This document shows, in pieces, positions 1-7,491 of a DNA stretch of 15,178 nt. The notes under the pieces were generated by a model, which did no database searches, had not been told where the DNA came from, and worked only from the letters and a program-made list of their open reading frames with translations. Positions within the stretch are counted from its first letter, which is position 1; every line of letters begins with the position of its first letter. Both the position numbers and the translations under genes were made by a program. Source of the stretch: Thermohalobaculum sp038528605 (lineage in GTDB: Bacteria; Pseudomonadota; Alphaproteobacteria; Rhodobacterales; Rhodobacteraceae); the NCBI GenBank assembly GCA_038528605.1, contig JBCBEP010000081.1, positions 1 to 15,178 of the forward strand, written 5' to 3'.

Positions 1-1
1 C

Positions 2-775
2 GATGCCCGCGCGCGCCTGCCCGTCGCAGGCATCCTCGAGACTGGCGAGATCGGGGACGAGCCCTTGGCCGCGCTGGCGCAGATCATCACTCTCGGGCCC
101 GCGGCGCTCGGGCTGCTGGCCGGTGAGGACTGCGAGGCCGTCATGGCCTTGCGCGAGGCCGGGCTCGACGAAACGGAACTTCCGGTTTGCGATGAACCGG
201 TCCGCCCTTCGGCGCTGCACACCATGCTGACGGCCTTGGGGGCGGACGCCGCTCCGGCCGACGATGCCGACAATGCGGCGTCGGGGACTATGCGGCGCCG
301 CGGTTCCCGTCCTGCCTCCCCTCGGCCTGCCGTCGACACTCGCAGCGACGGCACGCTTCGGCATCCCTCTGCGGTTGTCCTCGTCGCTGAGGATAACAGG
401 ATCAATCGCCTCGTGATCGGCCGCCTGCTGGAGGGTGCCGTGGGCGAGGTGCTGTTTGCGGAGAACGGGGAAGAGGCGGTGGTGCTGTGGCGGTCCCACG
501 CGCCAGACCTGGTGTTGATGGACCTTCAGATGCCGGTACTCGACGGCTACGGCGCCGCCCGCGCCATCCGGGCGGCGGAGGACGAAGCGAGCCGTCCCCG
601 CGTGCCCATCGTCGCGCTCACCGCCAATGTGCTGCAGGATGATCGGGGGCGATGCCTCGATGCGGGGATCGACGATTTCCTGGACAAGCCCCTCCGCCGC
701 GAGACGCTGTTGCAGAGGCTGGACCATTGGCTGCCGGATCAACCTGGCGCCGGGGTCGGGCATACAGCAGCGTAG
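2..775 (+). CDS. Hybrid sensor histidine kinase / response regulator, C-terminal part (5'-truncated by window)
   Basis: The reading frame is open from the window edge to a TAG at 773-775, so only the last 257 residues are seen. The C-terminal ~120 residues are a canonical receiver domain. It has the acidic pocket (AEDN), the phospho-acceptor Asp in LVLMDLQMPVLDG (codon at 521-523), the ALTAN switch segment and the conserved Lys in LDKP. The first ~80 residues resemble the end of a second receiver, ending LPVCDEPVRPSALHTMLTALG-like, in which Glu-Pro replaces the usual Lys-Pro. A low-complexity Ala/Arg/Ser/Pro linker separates the two. This arrangement is typical of hybrid kinases of the BarA/ArcB type that pass phosphate through C-terminal receivers. 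No Hpt domain follows. The kinase core would lie upstream of the window. A stand-alone tandem-receiver regulator cannot be excluded. Confidence 0.85.
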   Translation, partial: DARARLPVAGILETGEIGDEPLAALAQIITLGPAALGLLAGEDCEAVMALREAGLDETELPVCDEPVRPSALHTMLTALGADAAPADDADNAASGTMRRRGSRPASPRPAVDTRSDGTLRHPSAVVLVAEDNRINRLVIGRLLEGAVGEVLFAENGEEAVVLWRSHAPDLVLMDLQMPVLDGYGAARAIRAAEDEASRPRVPIVALTANVLQDDRGRCLDAGIDDFLDKPLRRETLLQRLDHWLPDQPGAGVGHTAA

Positions 776-908
776 CTGGAGAGCCGACGGTCAACCGCGC
801 CGCAACGGGGCCTGCGCCGGAAAGCTGCTGGCCGGGATTGCTGGCATTGGGGTTCCCAGCCAGGGCTGCTGGTCAACGCTCTCGGCGCGGGCTCCTGGCT
901 GGAGCTTC

Positions 909-983
909 TGGCTGGGGCGGCAGGATTCGAACCTGCGCATGGCGGTACCAAAAACCGCTGCCTTACCGCTTGGCTACGCCCCA
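909..983 (-). tRNA. tRNA-Gln (anticodon TTG)
   Basis: A complete cloverleaf reads on the minus strand. The acceptor stem is TGGGGCG/CGCCCCA (7 bp), the D stem GCC/GGC, and the anticodon stem GCGGT/ACCGC with loop TTTTGGT, which gives anticodon TTG at 951-949. The T arm is GCAGG-TTCGAAT-CCTGC. The discriminator is G, as expected for glutamine tRNAs, and the CCA tail is encoded (911-909). Total length is 75 nt. It decodes CAA and, by wobble, CAG. It is divergent from tRNA-Pro, with its own promoter immediately upstream. Confidence 0.97.
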
Positions 984-992
984 GTCGCCCTT

Positions 993-1021
993 CTCATATG
1001 CTCCGCCCTGGAGGCCGGCAA
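993..1021 (-). promoter_or_regulatory. Promoter of tRNA-Gln
   Basis: On the minus strand, TTGCCG (1021-1016) and TATGAG (998-993) are separated by exactly 17 bp. Each matches the sigma-70 consensus at 4 of 6 positions. Initiation would fall only a few bases before the mature 5' end at 983. Position and spacing are the evidence; nothing experimental supports it. Confidence 0.55.
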
Positions 1022-1132
1022 GACCGCGTGTTGCCAAGCGCAATGCCCGAGCCAAGCACCGCGCGTCTCTTGCCCCATCATCGGCCCGCGGCAGCCGCCA
1101 GCCGCGGGTCGGTCTATGCCATCCGCACGCTC

Positions 1133-1161
1133 TTGCACCCCGGCGCGCTCCCGCGTATATC
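1133..1161 (+). promoter_or_regulatory. Promoter of tRNA-Pro
   Basis: TTGCAC (1133-1138) and TATATC (1156-1161) are separated by 17 bp, and the -10 element ends 15 bp before the tRNA at 1177. A GC-rich stretch between -10 and the tRNA resembles the discriminator of growth-rate-controlled stable-RNA promoters, which is an inference. Together with the tRNA-Gln promoter this accounts for the 193-bp spacer between the two tRNAs, where no protein gene is visible. Confidence 0.55.
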
Positions 1162-1176
1162 GCCCGGGCGCCGGCG

Positions 1177-1253
1177 CGGAGTGTAGCTCAGCCTGGTAGA
1201 GCACTGTCTTCGGGAGGCAGGGGCCGCAGGTTCGAATCCTGCCACTCCGACCA
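1177..1253 (+). tRNA. tRNA-Pro (anticodon CGG)
   Basis: Complete 77-nt tRNA with encoded CCA (1251-1253). The acceptor stem is CGGAGTG/CACTCCG, beginning with the C1 typical of proline tRNAs. The D arm is GCTC-AGCCTGGTA-GAGC. The anticodon stem is CTGTC/GGCAG (one G-T pair) with loop TTCGGGA, giving anticodon CGG at 1211-1213. The T arm is GCAGG-TTCGAAT-CCTGC and the discriminator is A. It reads CCG, a common proline codon in GC-rich genomes. Downstream it converges on the GGDEF gene. Confidence 0.97.
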
Positions 1254-1254
1254 T

Positions 1255-1325
1255 GGGCGTCCGCGCCCGGCACTGGCGCGTCATTCCTTTGATGGGCGGA
1301 TCGCGGCGCTTAGCGCGACGTCCGT
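1255..1325 (+). terminator. Possible terminator hairpins between tRNA-Pro and the GGDEF gene
   Basis: Directly after the tRNA-Pro CCA there is a small hairpin GGGCG-TCCG-CGCCC (1255-1268). Further on is a TCGCG...CGCGA stem around 1302-1318, just outside the GGDEF stop codon. Neither is followed by a real T-tract, so termination here is plausible from position only. No other feature is seen in this gap. Confidence 0.25.
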
Positions 1326-2351
1326 TTATGCTGCCGGAGACTGCCCGGTGGCGCGGGCGCGGCGATCCTCCTCCATCGCTTCTGCCGCGCGGGCTAGCAT
1401 GGCGCCGGGCCTCTCCGCCCTGCTGCGTGTCGCACTCCCGATCGAGGCCACCACGGCCGCCAGGGGTTCCCGCGTCTGCGTGTTGATCAGCTTCAGATCG
1501 CTAACCCCCCGCCGCAGCTCGGCGATCACCTCATGCGCGCTCGTCACGTCCCGGTTGCGGGCGAGGAGGCCGAAGCGCTCCGTGTCGAGCCGGAGGGCCA
1601 CGTCCCCGTCGCGCAGGGCGCTGCGCATCAGGCTCGCGCAGCGGGTCACCACATGCTCCGCGGGCTTCCGCCCGAAACGCTGCAGAAACTCGTCGTAATT
1701 GTCGATCTCGAGCAGGATCAGGCTGAAAGGCTGCCGCGCTTTCTCCGCCTCCCCCGCGAGCCGTGGCAGAGCATCCTCGAAGTACCGGCGGTTCGGCAGC
1801 TGGGTCTCGGGGTCGAGCAGCACGCTCTGGCGCAGCTCCCGCAGCTCCCGCTGCATGGCAAGCATCTGGGCGCGCACCGTCTCGAGCCCGCCGCCAAGCT
1901 TGCCGATCGCCCGCACATGCTGCTGCGTGTCCCGCCTGAGTTCCGAGAGGAGCCGCAGGCGCTTGGCCGGATCGGTCACCTTCTCCATCGCCTTGTCGGC
2001 CTGCTCGATCTTGTAGCTCAGAGCTTCGCCATGCGCCGCACCGTCCTCGACCAGGTCGATGACCTCCGCCAGCTCTTCCCCCATCCGCGAACCGATCCGC
2101 TCCACGCCAGCATTGATCACCTCTGGCGCAAGGAATTGCTGGTGCAGCTGATCGATCAGCTGCAGCGGCACCTCCCCCTCCGCCAGCGCGGCATCCATAC
2201 GCGCCCGAAGCGCCTGATTGCCGCCGCTCACATAGTTGAACCAGACCTCGTAGGCCCGCGGAAAGGGCGGCACGCGATAGCGCTGCGAAAGATCGAGTAC
2301 GCGAGAGGCCAGCACACGCGCCTCCGCGAATGGCGACTGCTCACGCTCCAT
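1326..2351 (-). CDS. Degenerate GGDEF-domain protein, probable c-di-GMP receptor rather than cyclase
   Basis: 341 residues. Residues 1-175 are a helical, Glu/Arg/Gln-rich region with no membrane segment or signal peptide, predicted to be partly coiled coil (about 100-175). Residues 178-340 align with a GGDEF domain: LPNRRYFEDAL (185-195) matches the usual TGLPNRR element, and EID (216-218) matches the metal-binding DxD with Asp replaced by Glu. The signature itself is DTERF (256-260) instead of GGDEF, so both substrate-binding glycines and the fourth-position Glu are lost. The product-binding I-site RxxD is kept as RDGD (247-250), at the canonical five-residue spacing. By family knowledge such proteins do not make c-di-GMP but may bind it. 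The ATG has only a weak G-rich ribosome site (GGGGACAGGGC). The gene lies 126 bp downstream of mutL on the same strand. It appears cytoplasmic. Confidence 0.85.
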   Translation of the reverse strand: MEREQSPFAEARVLASRVLDLSQRYRVPPFPRAYEVWFNYVSGGNQALRARMDAALAEGEVPLQLIDQLHQQFLAPEVINAGVERIGSRMGEELAEVIDLVEDGAAHGEALSYKIEQADKAMEKVTDPAKRLRLLSELRRDTQQHVRAIGKLGGGLETVRAQMLAMQRELRELRQSVLLDPETQLPNRRYFEDALPRLAGEAEKARQPFSLILLEIDNYDEFLQRFGRKPAEHVVTRCASLMRSALRDGDVALRLDTERFGLLARNRDVTSAHEVIAELRRGVSDLKLINTQTREPLAAVVASIGSATRSRAERPGAMLARAAEAMEEDRRARATGQSPAA

Positions 2352-2477
2352 GCCCTGTCCCCGCTTGTTGCCAAACCCGCCGTCACCACGCCCGACGGAC
2401 GATGACCGGGCCTGCGGTCTAGCAGTCTTCGGTAATCAGTCGGTGAAGCGCGGGGGGTTGAGCGAGCTCCGAAGCGC

Positions 2478-4412
2478 TCAGCGCCGGTCGAAGAGCTTCT
2501 CGAGCTGCGCGCGTGTCAGGCGGACCGATGTCGGCCTGCCGTGGTTGCAGCGCTGGGATCCGGGCGTTGCCTCCATCTCACGAAGAAGGGCGTTCATCTC
2601 CGGCAGGGTCAGCCGCCGCCCCGCCCGCACCGAGCCGTGGCAGGCCATGCGCGAGAGCACCGCGTCGAGCCGTGCCTCCAGGCTTTCGGCGGTGCCGCTG
2701 TCCTCCAGCCCGTCCGCCACGTCGCGAAGGAGCGCCGCAGGGCAGGCCTGGCCGAGCAGCGCCGGCACGGCCCGGATGCAGACCGCGCCCTGCCCGAAAG
2801 CCTCGACCTCGAGCCCGAGGTCCAGCAGCAGCGCCGCCGCGTCGAGCACGGGCCCCGCCTGATGGCCAAGCTCCACGATCTCCGGGATCAGAAGCGCCTG
2901 TCGCGCCACCCCATGTGTCGCCCGGGCCGCCTTCAGCCGCTCGAGCACCAGGCGCTCATGGGCTGCATGCTGGTCGACGAGCACCACGCCATCCTTGGTC
3001 TCGGCGACGATATAGGTCTCGTGGAGTTGCGCGCGGGCTTCGCCGAGGGGCAGGGCGCGCCCCTCATCAGCCGCCGGGCCGGGCGCATCAGCGTTGCTGG
3101 CCGGTGCAGGGGCGCCTGCTGTAGTGGCCTGCACAGGCGCAAGCGGCGCCTGCGCTGCGGCCGCCTCGGCGAGACCCGTCGGCCGCGCCGGCCGCCATTC
3201 CGCCCAGCGGTTGGCGGGGCGGCTCCATGGCGTGGTCGTGGGGCTGGTCATCGGGGGCGCCGCTTCCTGCGCCGGATCGCTCTCCGGCGTCCTTTCGGCG
3301 AGCGTGATCCCGCCAAGCGCCCTGTCCGAGAGGCCGTGCCCGGTGAGATGCCCCGCCTCCGCCAGCGCCCGCCGGATCGCGGTCACCACCAGCGCGCGCG
3401 CCGTCGCCGGCTCCCGAAAGCGCAGCTCCGCCTTCGCAGGATGGACGTTCACGTCGACGCATTCGGCCGGGCAGTCGAGCCGCAGCACCGCCACCGGATG
3501 GCGATCGCGCGCCAGAAAGTCCCCATAGCCCGCGCGCAGGGCGGAGAGCAGCAGCCGGTCCCGCACCGGCCTGCCATTGACCACGAGATACTGATGCACC
3601 GCGGCCCCGCGGGCGACGGAGGGCAGCCCCGCAAGCCCCGTCAGCCGCAGCCCCTCGCGCTCGGCATCGATGGCCACGGCGTTCCCCGCGAAGTCGCCGC
3701 GGATCACCCGCCCCGCCCGGGCAAGAAGCCGCGCTTCGGCGTCACCTGTCTCGGGCGGGTACTCGAAAAGGCGCCTCGGCGCGCCCTCGCCGCTCGCGTC
3801 GAAGAGCGCGAAGCCCACGCCTGACGCTGCCAGGGCCAGCCGGCGCAGCGTCTCCCCCACCGCCTGCGCCTCCGCCTTGGGGCTCTTCAGAAAGCCGAGC
3901 CGCGCCGGCGTGGCGGAGAACAGGTCTCGCACCGTCACCGTGGTTCCGGGGCCGCGCGCGGCGGGGCGCACGGGCCCCATCGCCCCGCCGCTCACCTCCA
4001 GCGCTGCCGCCCCCTCCCCGGCGGCCCGCGTCACGATCTCGAGCCGGGCGACCGCGCCGATGGACGGCAGCGCCTCCCCCCGGAAGCCGAGCGTGGCGAT
4101 GTTGACGAGATCCGTACCGTCGATCTTGGAGGTGGCGTGCCGCGCCAGCGCGAGCGGCAGCTCCGCCGCGGGGATGCCGGCGCCGTCGTCCTCCACGCGG
4201 ATGAGCGTCCGCCCGCCATCCGCCAGCGTCACCTGAACGCGCCGCGCCCCAGCGTCGAGCGCGTTCTCCACAAGCTCCTTCACCGCCGAGGCGGGTCGCT
4301 CCACCACTTCACCCGCCGCGATCCGGTTCTGCGCCGCCGCGTCGAGCTGGCGGATCGGCCGGCGCCCGTCGCCCCCGGTTGCCTCAGGGCGGTTCTCAGC
4401 AACGGAATACAC
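2478..4412 (-). CDS. mutL: DNA mismatch repair protein MutL
   Basis: 644 residues, normal family length. The N-terminal GHKL ATPase is complete: AAGEVVERPASAVKELVEN with catalytic Glu49, EDDGAGI (74-80), RHATSKI (91-97) and TLGFRGEALPSI (108-118). A Pro/Ala-rich linker (roughly 360-455) joins it to the C-terminal dimerisation domain. That domain carries DQHAAHERLVLE (480-491), an exact DQHA(X)2E(X)4E endonuclease motif, plus ACHGSVRAG (590-598) and CNHGRP (622-627). This predicts a nicking MutL of the kind found in bacteria without MutH. It links MutS mismatch recognition to strand incision. The start is GTG (4412-4410), chosen for an upstream AGAGGGA; no closer in-frame ATG precedes the conserved IRQLD segment. 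A candidate promoter lies within the 203-bp gap upstream, so it is probably not fully dependent on the M16 operon. Confidence 0.97.
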   Translation of the reverse strand: MYSVAENRPEATGGDGRRPIRQLDAAAQNRIAAGEVVERPASAVKELVENALDAGARRVQVTLADGGRTLIRVEDDGAGIPAAELPLALARHATSKIDGTDLVNIATLGFRGEALPSIGAVARLEIVTRAAGEGAAALEVSGGAMGPVRPAARGPGTTVTVRDLFSATPARLGFLKSPKAEAQAVGETLRRLALAASGVGFALFDASGEGAPRRLFEYPPETGDAEARLLARAGRVIRGDFAGNAVAIDAEREGLRLTGLAGLPSVARGAAVHQYLVVNGRPVRDRLLLSALRAGYGDFLARDRHPVAVLRLDCPAECVDVNVHPAKAELRFREPATARALVVTAIRRALAEAGHLTGHGLSDRALGGITLAERTPESDPAQEAAPPMTSPTTTPWSRPANRWAEWRPARPTGLAEAAAAQAPLAPVQATTAGAPAPASNADAPGPAADEGRALPLGEARAQLHETYIVAETKDGVVLVDQHAAHERLVLERLKAARATHGVARQALLIPEIVELGHQAGPVLDAAALLLDLGLEVEAFGQGAVCIRAVPALLGQACPAALLRDVADGLEDSGTAESLEARLDAVLSRMACHGSVRAGRRLTLPEMNALLREMEATPGSQRCNHGRPTSVRLTRAQLEKLFDRR

Positions 4413-4454
4413 GGAGATCCCTCTATCTTGTGGCAGTCAAGAAAGACACCACTA

Positions 4455-4483
4455 CCGATAGCAGAAGAGGGGAGAGTCGCCAA
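4455..4483 (-). promoter_or_regulatory. Candidate mutL promoter
   Basis: On the minus strand TTGGCG (4483-4478) and TATCGG (4460-4455) are 17 bp apart, about 43 bp upstream of the mutL GTG. The matches are 4/6 and 3/6, so this is a modest candidate. It is supported by the hairpin that probably ends the preceding M16 transcript. Confidence 0.3.
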
Positions 4484-4572
4484 GCGGGTGCTGCGCCCGC
4501 CACGCACCGGCCAAACGCGCTGAAGTCTGGCCGCGCCGCGGGCGCAGCGCTGCGTCGCGCGCGGAGGATGAC

Positions 4573-4598
4573 GCGGCGCCCTGAGCCAAGGGCGCCGC
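4573..4598 (-). terminator. Hairpin downstream of the second M16 gene
   Basis: A perfect 10-bp GC-rich inverted repeat, GCGGCGCCCT/AGGGCGCCGC, with a 6-nt loop begins 18 bp after the stop codon of the non-catalytic M16 gene. There is no T-tract, which is common for hairpin terminators in GC-rich alphaproteobacteria. It probably stabilises or ends the M16 transcript before mutL. Confidence 0.5.
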
Positions 4599-4615
4599 AA
4601 TGCCGGAGCGGGAGA

Positions 4616-5977
4616 TCAGAGGCCGGCCGGCTGGCCCACCACCACGGTCGAAAGCGCATCCGCGTCGAGGAGGCGCGACGCCACCCGGGCGATGTCCTCG
4701 GCCGTCACCGCTTCCACCAGGCCGTTGCGCTTCGCGATATAGTCGAGGCCCAGATCGTATTCCTGCGCGGCCACCAGGAAGCCCGCGATCTTGCCGTTCG
4801 AATCGAACCGCAGCGGGAAGGCCCCGGTCAGGTAGCGCTTGGCATTGGCCAGCTCTTCCTCCGTCACCCCGCCCTCGGCCATGCGACGCCACTCGGCGGC
4901 GATCACGTCGAGGCTTTCGCCGATCCGCTCATTCGCCGTCTGCACCTGGCCGAGATAAAGCGGCGCGCCGTCGATATCCGCGAGATAGGCGAACACCCCG
5001 TAGGCGAGGCCCCGCTTCTCCCGCACCTCCGTCATCAGCCGCGAGGAGAAGCCGCCGCCCCCCAGCACGTAGTTCATCACGAAGGCGGGGATGTAGTCCG
5101 GGTCGTCCCGCGGGATGCCCGCATGACCGAAGACGGCGACGGATTGCGGGATGTCGAGGCTCACCACCTCCACCCCCGGCGGCGGGGCCACCACCGGATC
5201 CGCCGGCAGCGCTGCATCCGCCGGCGCCGTCTCCGGCAGGCCCGCGAGCATCATGTCGACCATGCGCCCGGCCCGCTCCGCATCGATGGCGCCGACCACG
5301 GCCACATGCACCCGGTCGAGGCTCATCAGCCGCCCGCGCTGGGCCACCAGATCGTCACGCGTGATGGCGCCAACGCTCTCGGCCGTGCCGCTCACGGTCC
5401 GGCCATAGGGATGGTCCGGGAAGAGGCGCTTGTAGAAGGCCTTCGAGGCCTGTGCGCGCGGATCGGTCTCGTCCGCGGCGATGCCCGAGAGCGCCTGCGT
5501 GCGCACCCGCTCGATCGCATCCGCATCGAAGCGCGGCCGCACCAGGCGGTCGTTCAGCAGCGCCGCTGCGTCCTCGACATTCTCCGAGAGCATGCGCGCC
5601 GTGACGCTCACGCTGTCGCGCCGGGTGGAGAAGCCGAAGCGGGCATTGAGCGCGTCCGCCGCGTCGGAGGCGGCCACCGCGTCCCGGTCCGCCGCCCCTT
5701 CGTCGAGCAGGCCCATGGTCAGCCGGCTCACGCCCTCGCGACCTTCGGGGTCGAGCCGCGCGCCGCCCTCGAAGCTGACCTCGACGGAGACGATGGGGAT
5801 CGTCGACGCCTCTAGATGCCAGAAGGTCGTCCCGTTCGGGCTCGTCTCCTCGGTTACCGGCAGGGAGAAGGTCGTCTCCGCAAGCGCCAGAGCAGGTGCC
5901 AGGAGGGCGCCGGCGATGGTGGCGGCGAGCAGCTTCATGCGGCGCGCCGGGCCTGTGATCGGGAACATCGCGCTCAT
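4616..5977 (-). CDS. M16 family peptidase-like protein, non-catalytic partner
   Basis: 453 residues. A signal peptide is visible (MKLLAATIAGALLAPALALA at residues 14-33), so the protein is periplasmic. The two-lobed M16 (LuxS/MPP-like) fold is indicated by the N-terminal LDPEGREGVSRLTMGLLDEG segment and the C-terminal GGGGFSSRLMTEVREKRGLAYG element with its conserved Arg and Tyr. The zinc motif HxxEH is absent: at the aligned place the residues are Arg85, Met88 and Gly89. In the family, such subunits form heterodimers with an active M16 partner and supply the R/Y residues for substrate binding. The ATG at 5977 overlaps the upstream M16 stop codon by 4 bp (ATGA) and is preceded by AGGAG at good spacing. 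An internal ATG (5938) starting at MKLL has no ribosome site, so the longer form is chosen. Confidence 0.92.
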   Translation of the reverse strand: MSAMFPITGPARRMKLLAATIAGALLAPALALAETTFSLPVTEETSPNGTTFWHLEASTIPIVSVEVSFEGGARLDPEGREGVSRLTMGLLDEGAADRDAVAASDAADALNARFGFSTRRDSVSVTARMLSENVEDAAALLNDRLVRPRFDADAIERVRTQALSGIAADETDPRAQASKAFYKRLFPDHPYGRTVSGTAESVGAITRDDLVAQRGRLMSLDRVHVAVVGAIDAERAGRMVDMMLAGLPETAPADAALPADPVVAPPPGVEVVSLDIPQSVAVFGHAGIPRDDPDYIPAFVMNYVLGGGGFSSRLMTEVREKRGLAYGVFAYLADIDGAPLYLGQVQTANERIGESLDVIAAEWRRMAEGGVTEEELANAKRYLTGAFPLRFDSNGKIAGFLVAAQEYDLGLDYIAKRNGLVEAVTAEDIARVASRLLDADALSTVVVGQPAGL

Positions 5978-7461
5978 CCTGCCTTCTCCTCGGTCTGCGT
6001 CAGGCGCCCGGTGACGGAGGCTTCGGGGCGCAGCAGCTCGCGCGCGACCCGCTTCACGTCCTCCGCCGTCACGGCGTTGAGCACCCGCGGCCACTCGTGG
6101 ACGTCCTCGACATCGAGCCCAACGACCGCCGCCGCGCCATAGATCCGCGCGAGGCGGGACTGGTCGTCGAGCGCGAAGATATGGCTCGCCCGCGCCTTGT
6201 TCTTCACCCGCTCGAGCTCCGCCTCGGTCGGCCCCTCGGTCGCGATCCGCTCAAGCTCGGCATCGAGCGCCGCCTCCACCTCGTCGAGCGTCCGCCCGGG
6301 CTTCGCGGCGGCGTATACCCCGAAGGTCGTCGTGTCCGTCGCGGTCGGGCTGTACCAGGCCGAGGAGCCCACGGCAGGGCCATCCCCGAACTCGAGCGCC
6401 TGGGTGAAGCGGGACGATTTGCCGTCCGCCAACACGTCCGACAGCACGGAAAGCGCCGCTGCATCCGCCTTGTGGCCCTCCCCATAGGCCGGCACCTTGT
6501 AGTAGCGGATCACGTAGGGCTGACGCACCCGAGGGTCGCTCATCGCCAGGCGGCGCGGCGCAAGCTGCGGCGGCTCCGCCGGGCGCGCCTCGGGCGGGCG
6601 GCCGGCGGGCGCCAGCGGCCCGTAATGTTCCTCGGCCAGCGCGCGCACCTCATCGGGCGTCACGTCGCCCGCCACCACCAGGATCGCATTGTCCGGCGCG
6701 TAGAACCGCTCGTAGAACGCCAGCGCGTCCTCGAGACCGAGCTCCTCGATCTCGTGGCGCCAACCGATGATCGGCACGCCGTAGGGATGGTTGAGGTAGA
6801 GGGCGGCGCGCAGCTGCTCGCCAAACAGGCTGCTCGGGTCGTTATCCGTCCGGCTGTTGCGCTCCTCGATCACCACGTCCCGCTCGGTCGCCACGAGAGC
6901 GTCGTTGATCCGGAGGTTCTTCATCCGGTCCGCCTCCATGCCCATCACGAGGCCGAGGCGGTCATTCGCGATGCGCTGGAAGTAGGCGGTGTAGTCCCAC
7001 GAGGTGAAGGCGTTGTCCTGCCCGCCATTCGCCGCGACGAGGCGTGAGAACCCGCCCTCGGGGATCTTGTCCGTACCCTTGAACATCAGGTGCTCGAAGA
7101 AATGCGCGATACCGGACTTGCCCCAGGGCTCGTCCGCCGCGCCCACGCGATACCAGACCATGTGGGTCACGATCGGCACGCGGTTGTCCTCGATGACGAT
7201 CGCGTCCATGCCGTTCTCGAGCGTGAAGGTCGTCACGGGCGGGTAGGGCCAGTCCGCCGCCTCCTCTGCCGCAGCGGTCGCCTCCTCGCTCAGCGCCGGC
7301 GCGGCGGCGAGCACCGCCGTCAGCGCGAGGGCGCCGGCCAGTGCGGCCGACATCGCCTGCAGCGCGAAGCGGGCCGCGGTGTCGGGCGCCGTTACGGCGA
7401 GGGCTTGAGGGTCGTCCAGATGGTGCCGCGGCGTGGCGGCGCGCGGTTGGCGCAGGCGCAT
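5974..7461 (-). CDS. M16 family zinc metallopeptidase, catalytic subunit
   Basis: 495 residues from the chosen start. It has the inverted zinc-binding motif HFFEH (residues 120-124, within GIAHFFEHLMFKGT) and the downstream glutamates in VVIEERNSR (about 199-200), matching HxxEH-X(74-76)-E. Hydrolysis of peptides bound in the clamshell chamber is expected, probably in the periplasm with the adjacent non-catalytic M16 protein. The ATG at 7461 has AGGGAG seven bases upstream and lies 31 bp after a candidate promoter. This places a hydrophobic export segment (SAALAGALALTAVLAAAPA) unusually far in, near residue 40. An internal ATG at 7353 (MSAALAG...) would give a normal signal peptide but has only a weak GCAGG site. 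A GTG at 7515 is less likely because it lies inside the promoter. It overlaps the next gene by 4 bp, indicating translational coupling. Confidence 0.94.
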   Translation of the reverse strand: MRLRQPRAATPRHHLDDPQALAVTAPDTAARFALQAMSAALAGALALTAVLAAAPALSEEATAAAEEAADWPYPPVTTFTLENGMDAIVIEDNRVPIVTHMVWYRVGAADEPWGKSGIAHFFEHLMFKGTDKIPEGGFSRLVAANGGQDNAFTSWDYTAYFQRIANDRLGLVMGMEADRMKNLRINDALVATERDVVIEERNSRTDNDPSSLFGEQLRAALYLNHPYGVPIIGWRHEIEELGLEDALAFYERFYAPDNAILVVAGDVTPDEVRALAEEHYGPLAPAGRPPEARPAEPPQLAPRRLAMSDPRVRQPYVIRYYKVPAYGEGHKADAAALSVLSDVLADGKSSRFTQALEFGDGPAVGSSAWYSPTATDTTTFGVYAAAKPGRTLDEVEAALDAELERIATEGPTEAELERVKNKARASHIFALDDQSRLARIYGAAAVVGLDVEDVHEWPRVLNAVTAEDVKRVARELLRPEASVTGRLTQTEEKAG

Positions 7462-7491
7462 GCATCGTCTCCCTGAGGCGTTATCCGGGAG

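Noticed and set aside
776..908. Repeated CCAGCCAG-type words after the hybrid kinase gene, considered as attachment site or small RNA
   Set aside because: The repeats are short and imperfect. There is no integrase, no T-tract hairpin and no promoter-like pair, so nothing can be supported here.
652..1698. 348-codon plus-strand open frame across the tRNA region
   Set aside because: It runs through tRNA-Gln and tRNA-Pro and into the antisense of the GGDEF gene. Its composition is Arg/Ala/Ser-rich without recognisable domains, an artefact of high GC.
4379..5815. 478-codon plus-strand open frame opposite the non-catalytic M16 gene
   Set aside because: It is antisense to a gene with signal peptide and M16 motifs. 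The product is His/Arg-rich and motif-free.
5977..6094. Upstream extension of the non-catalytic M16 gene to 6094
   Set aside because: It would overlap the preceding M16 coding sequence by about 120 bp and adds a Gly/Arg-rich stretch before the signal peptide. The ATGA overlap with AGGAG at 5977 is far better.
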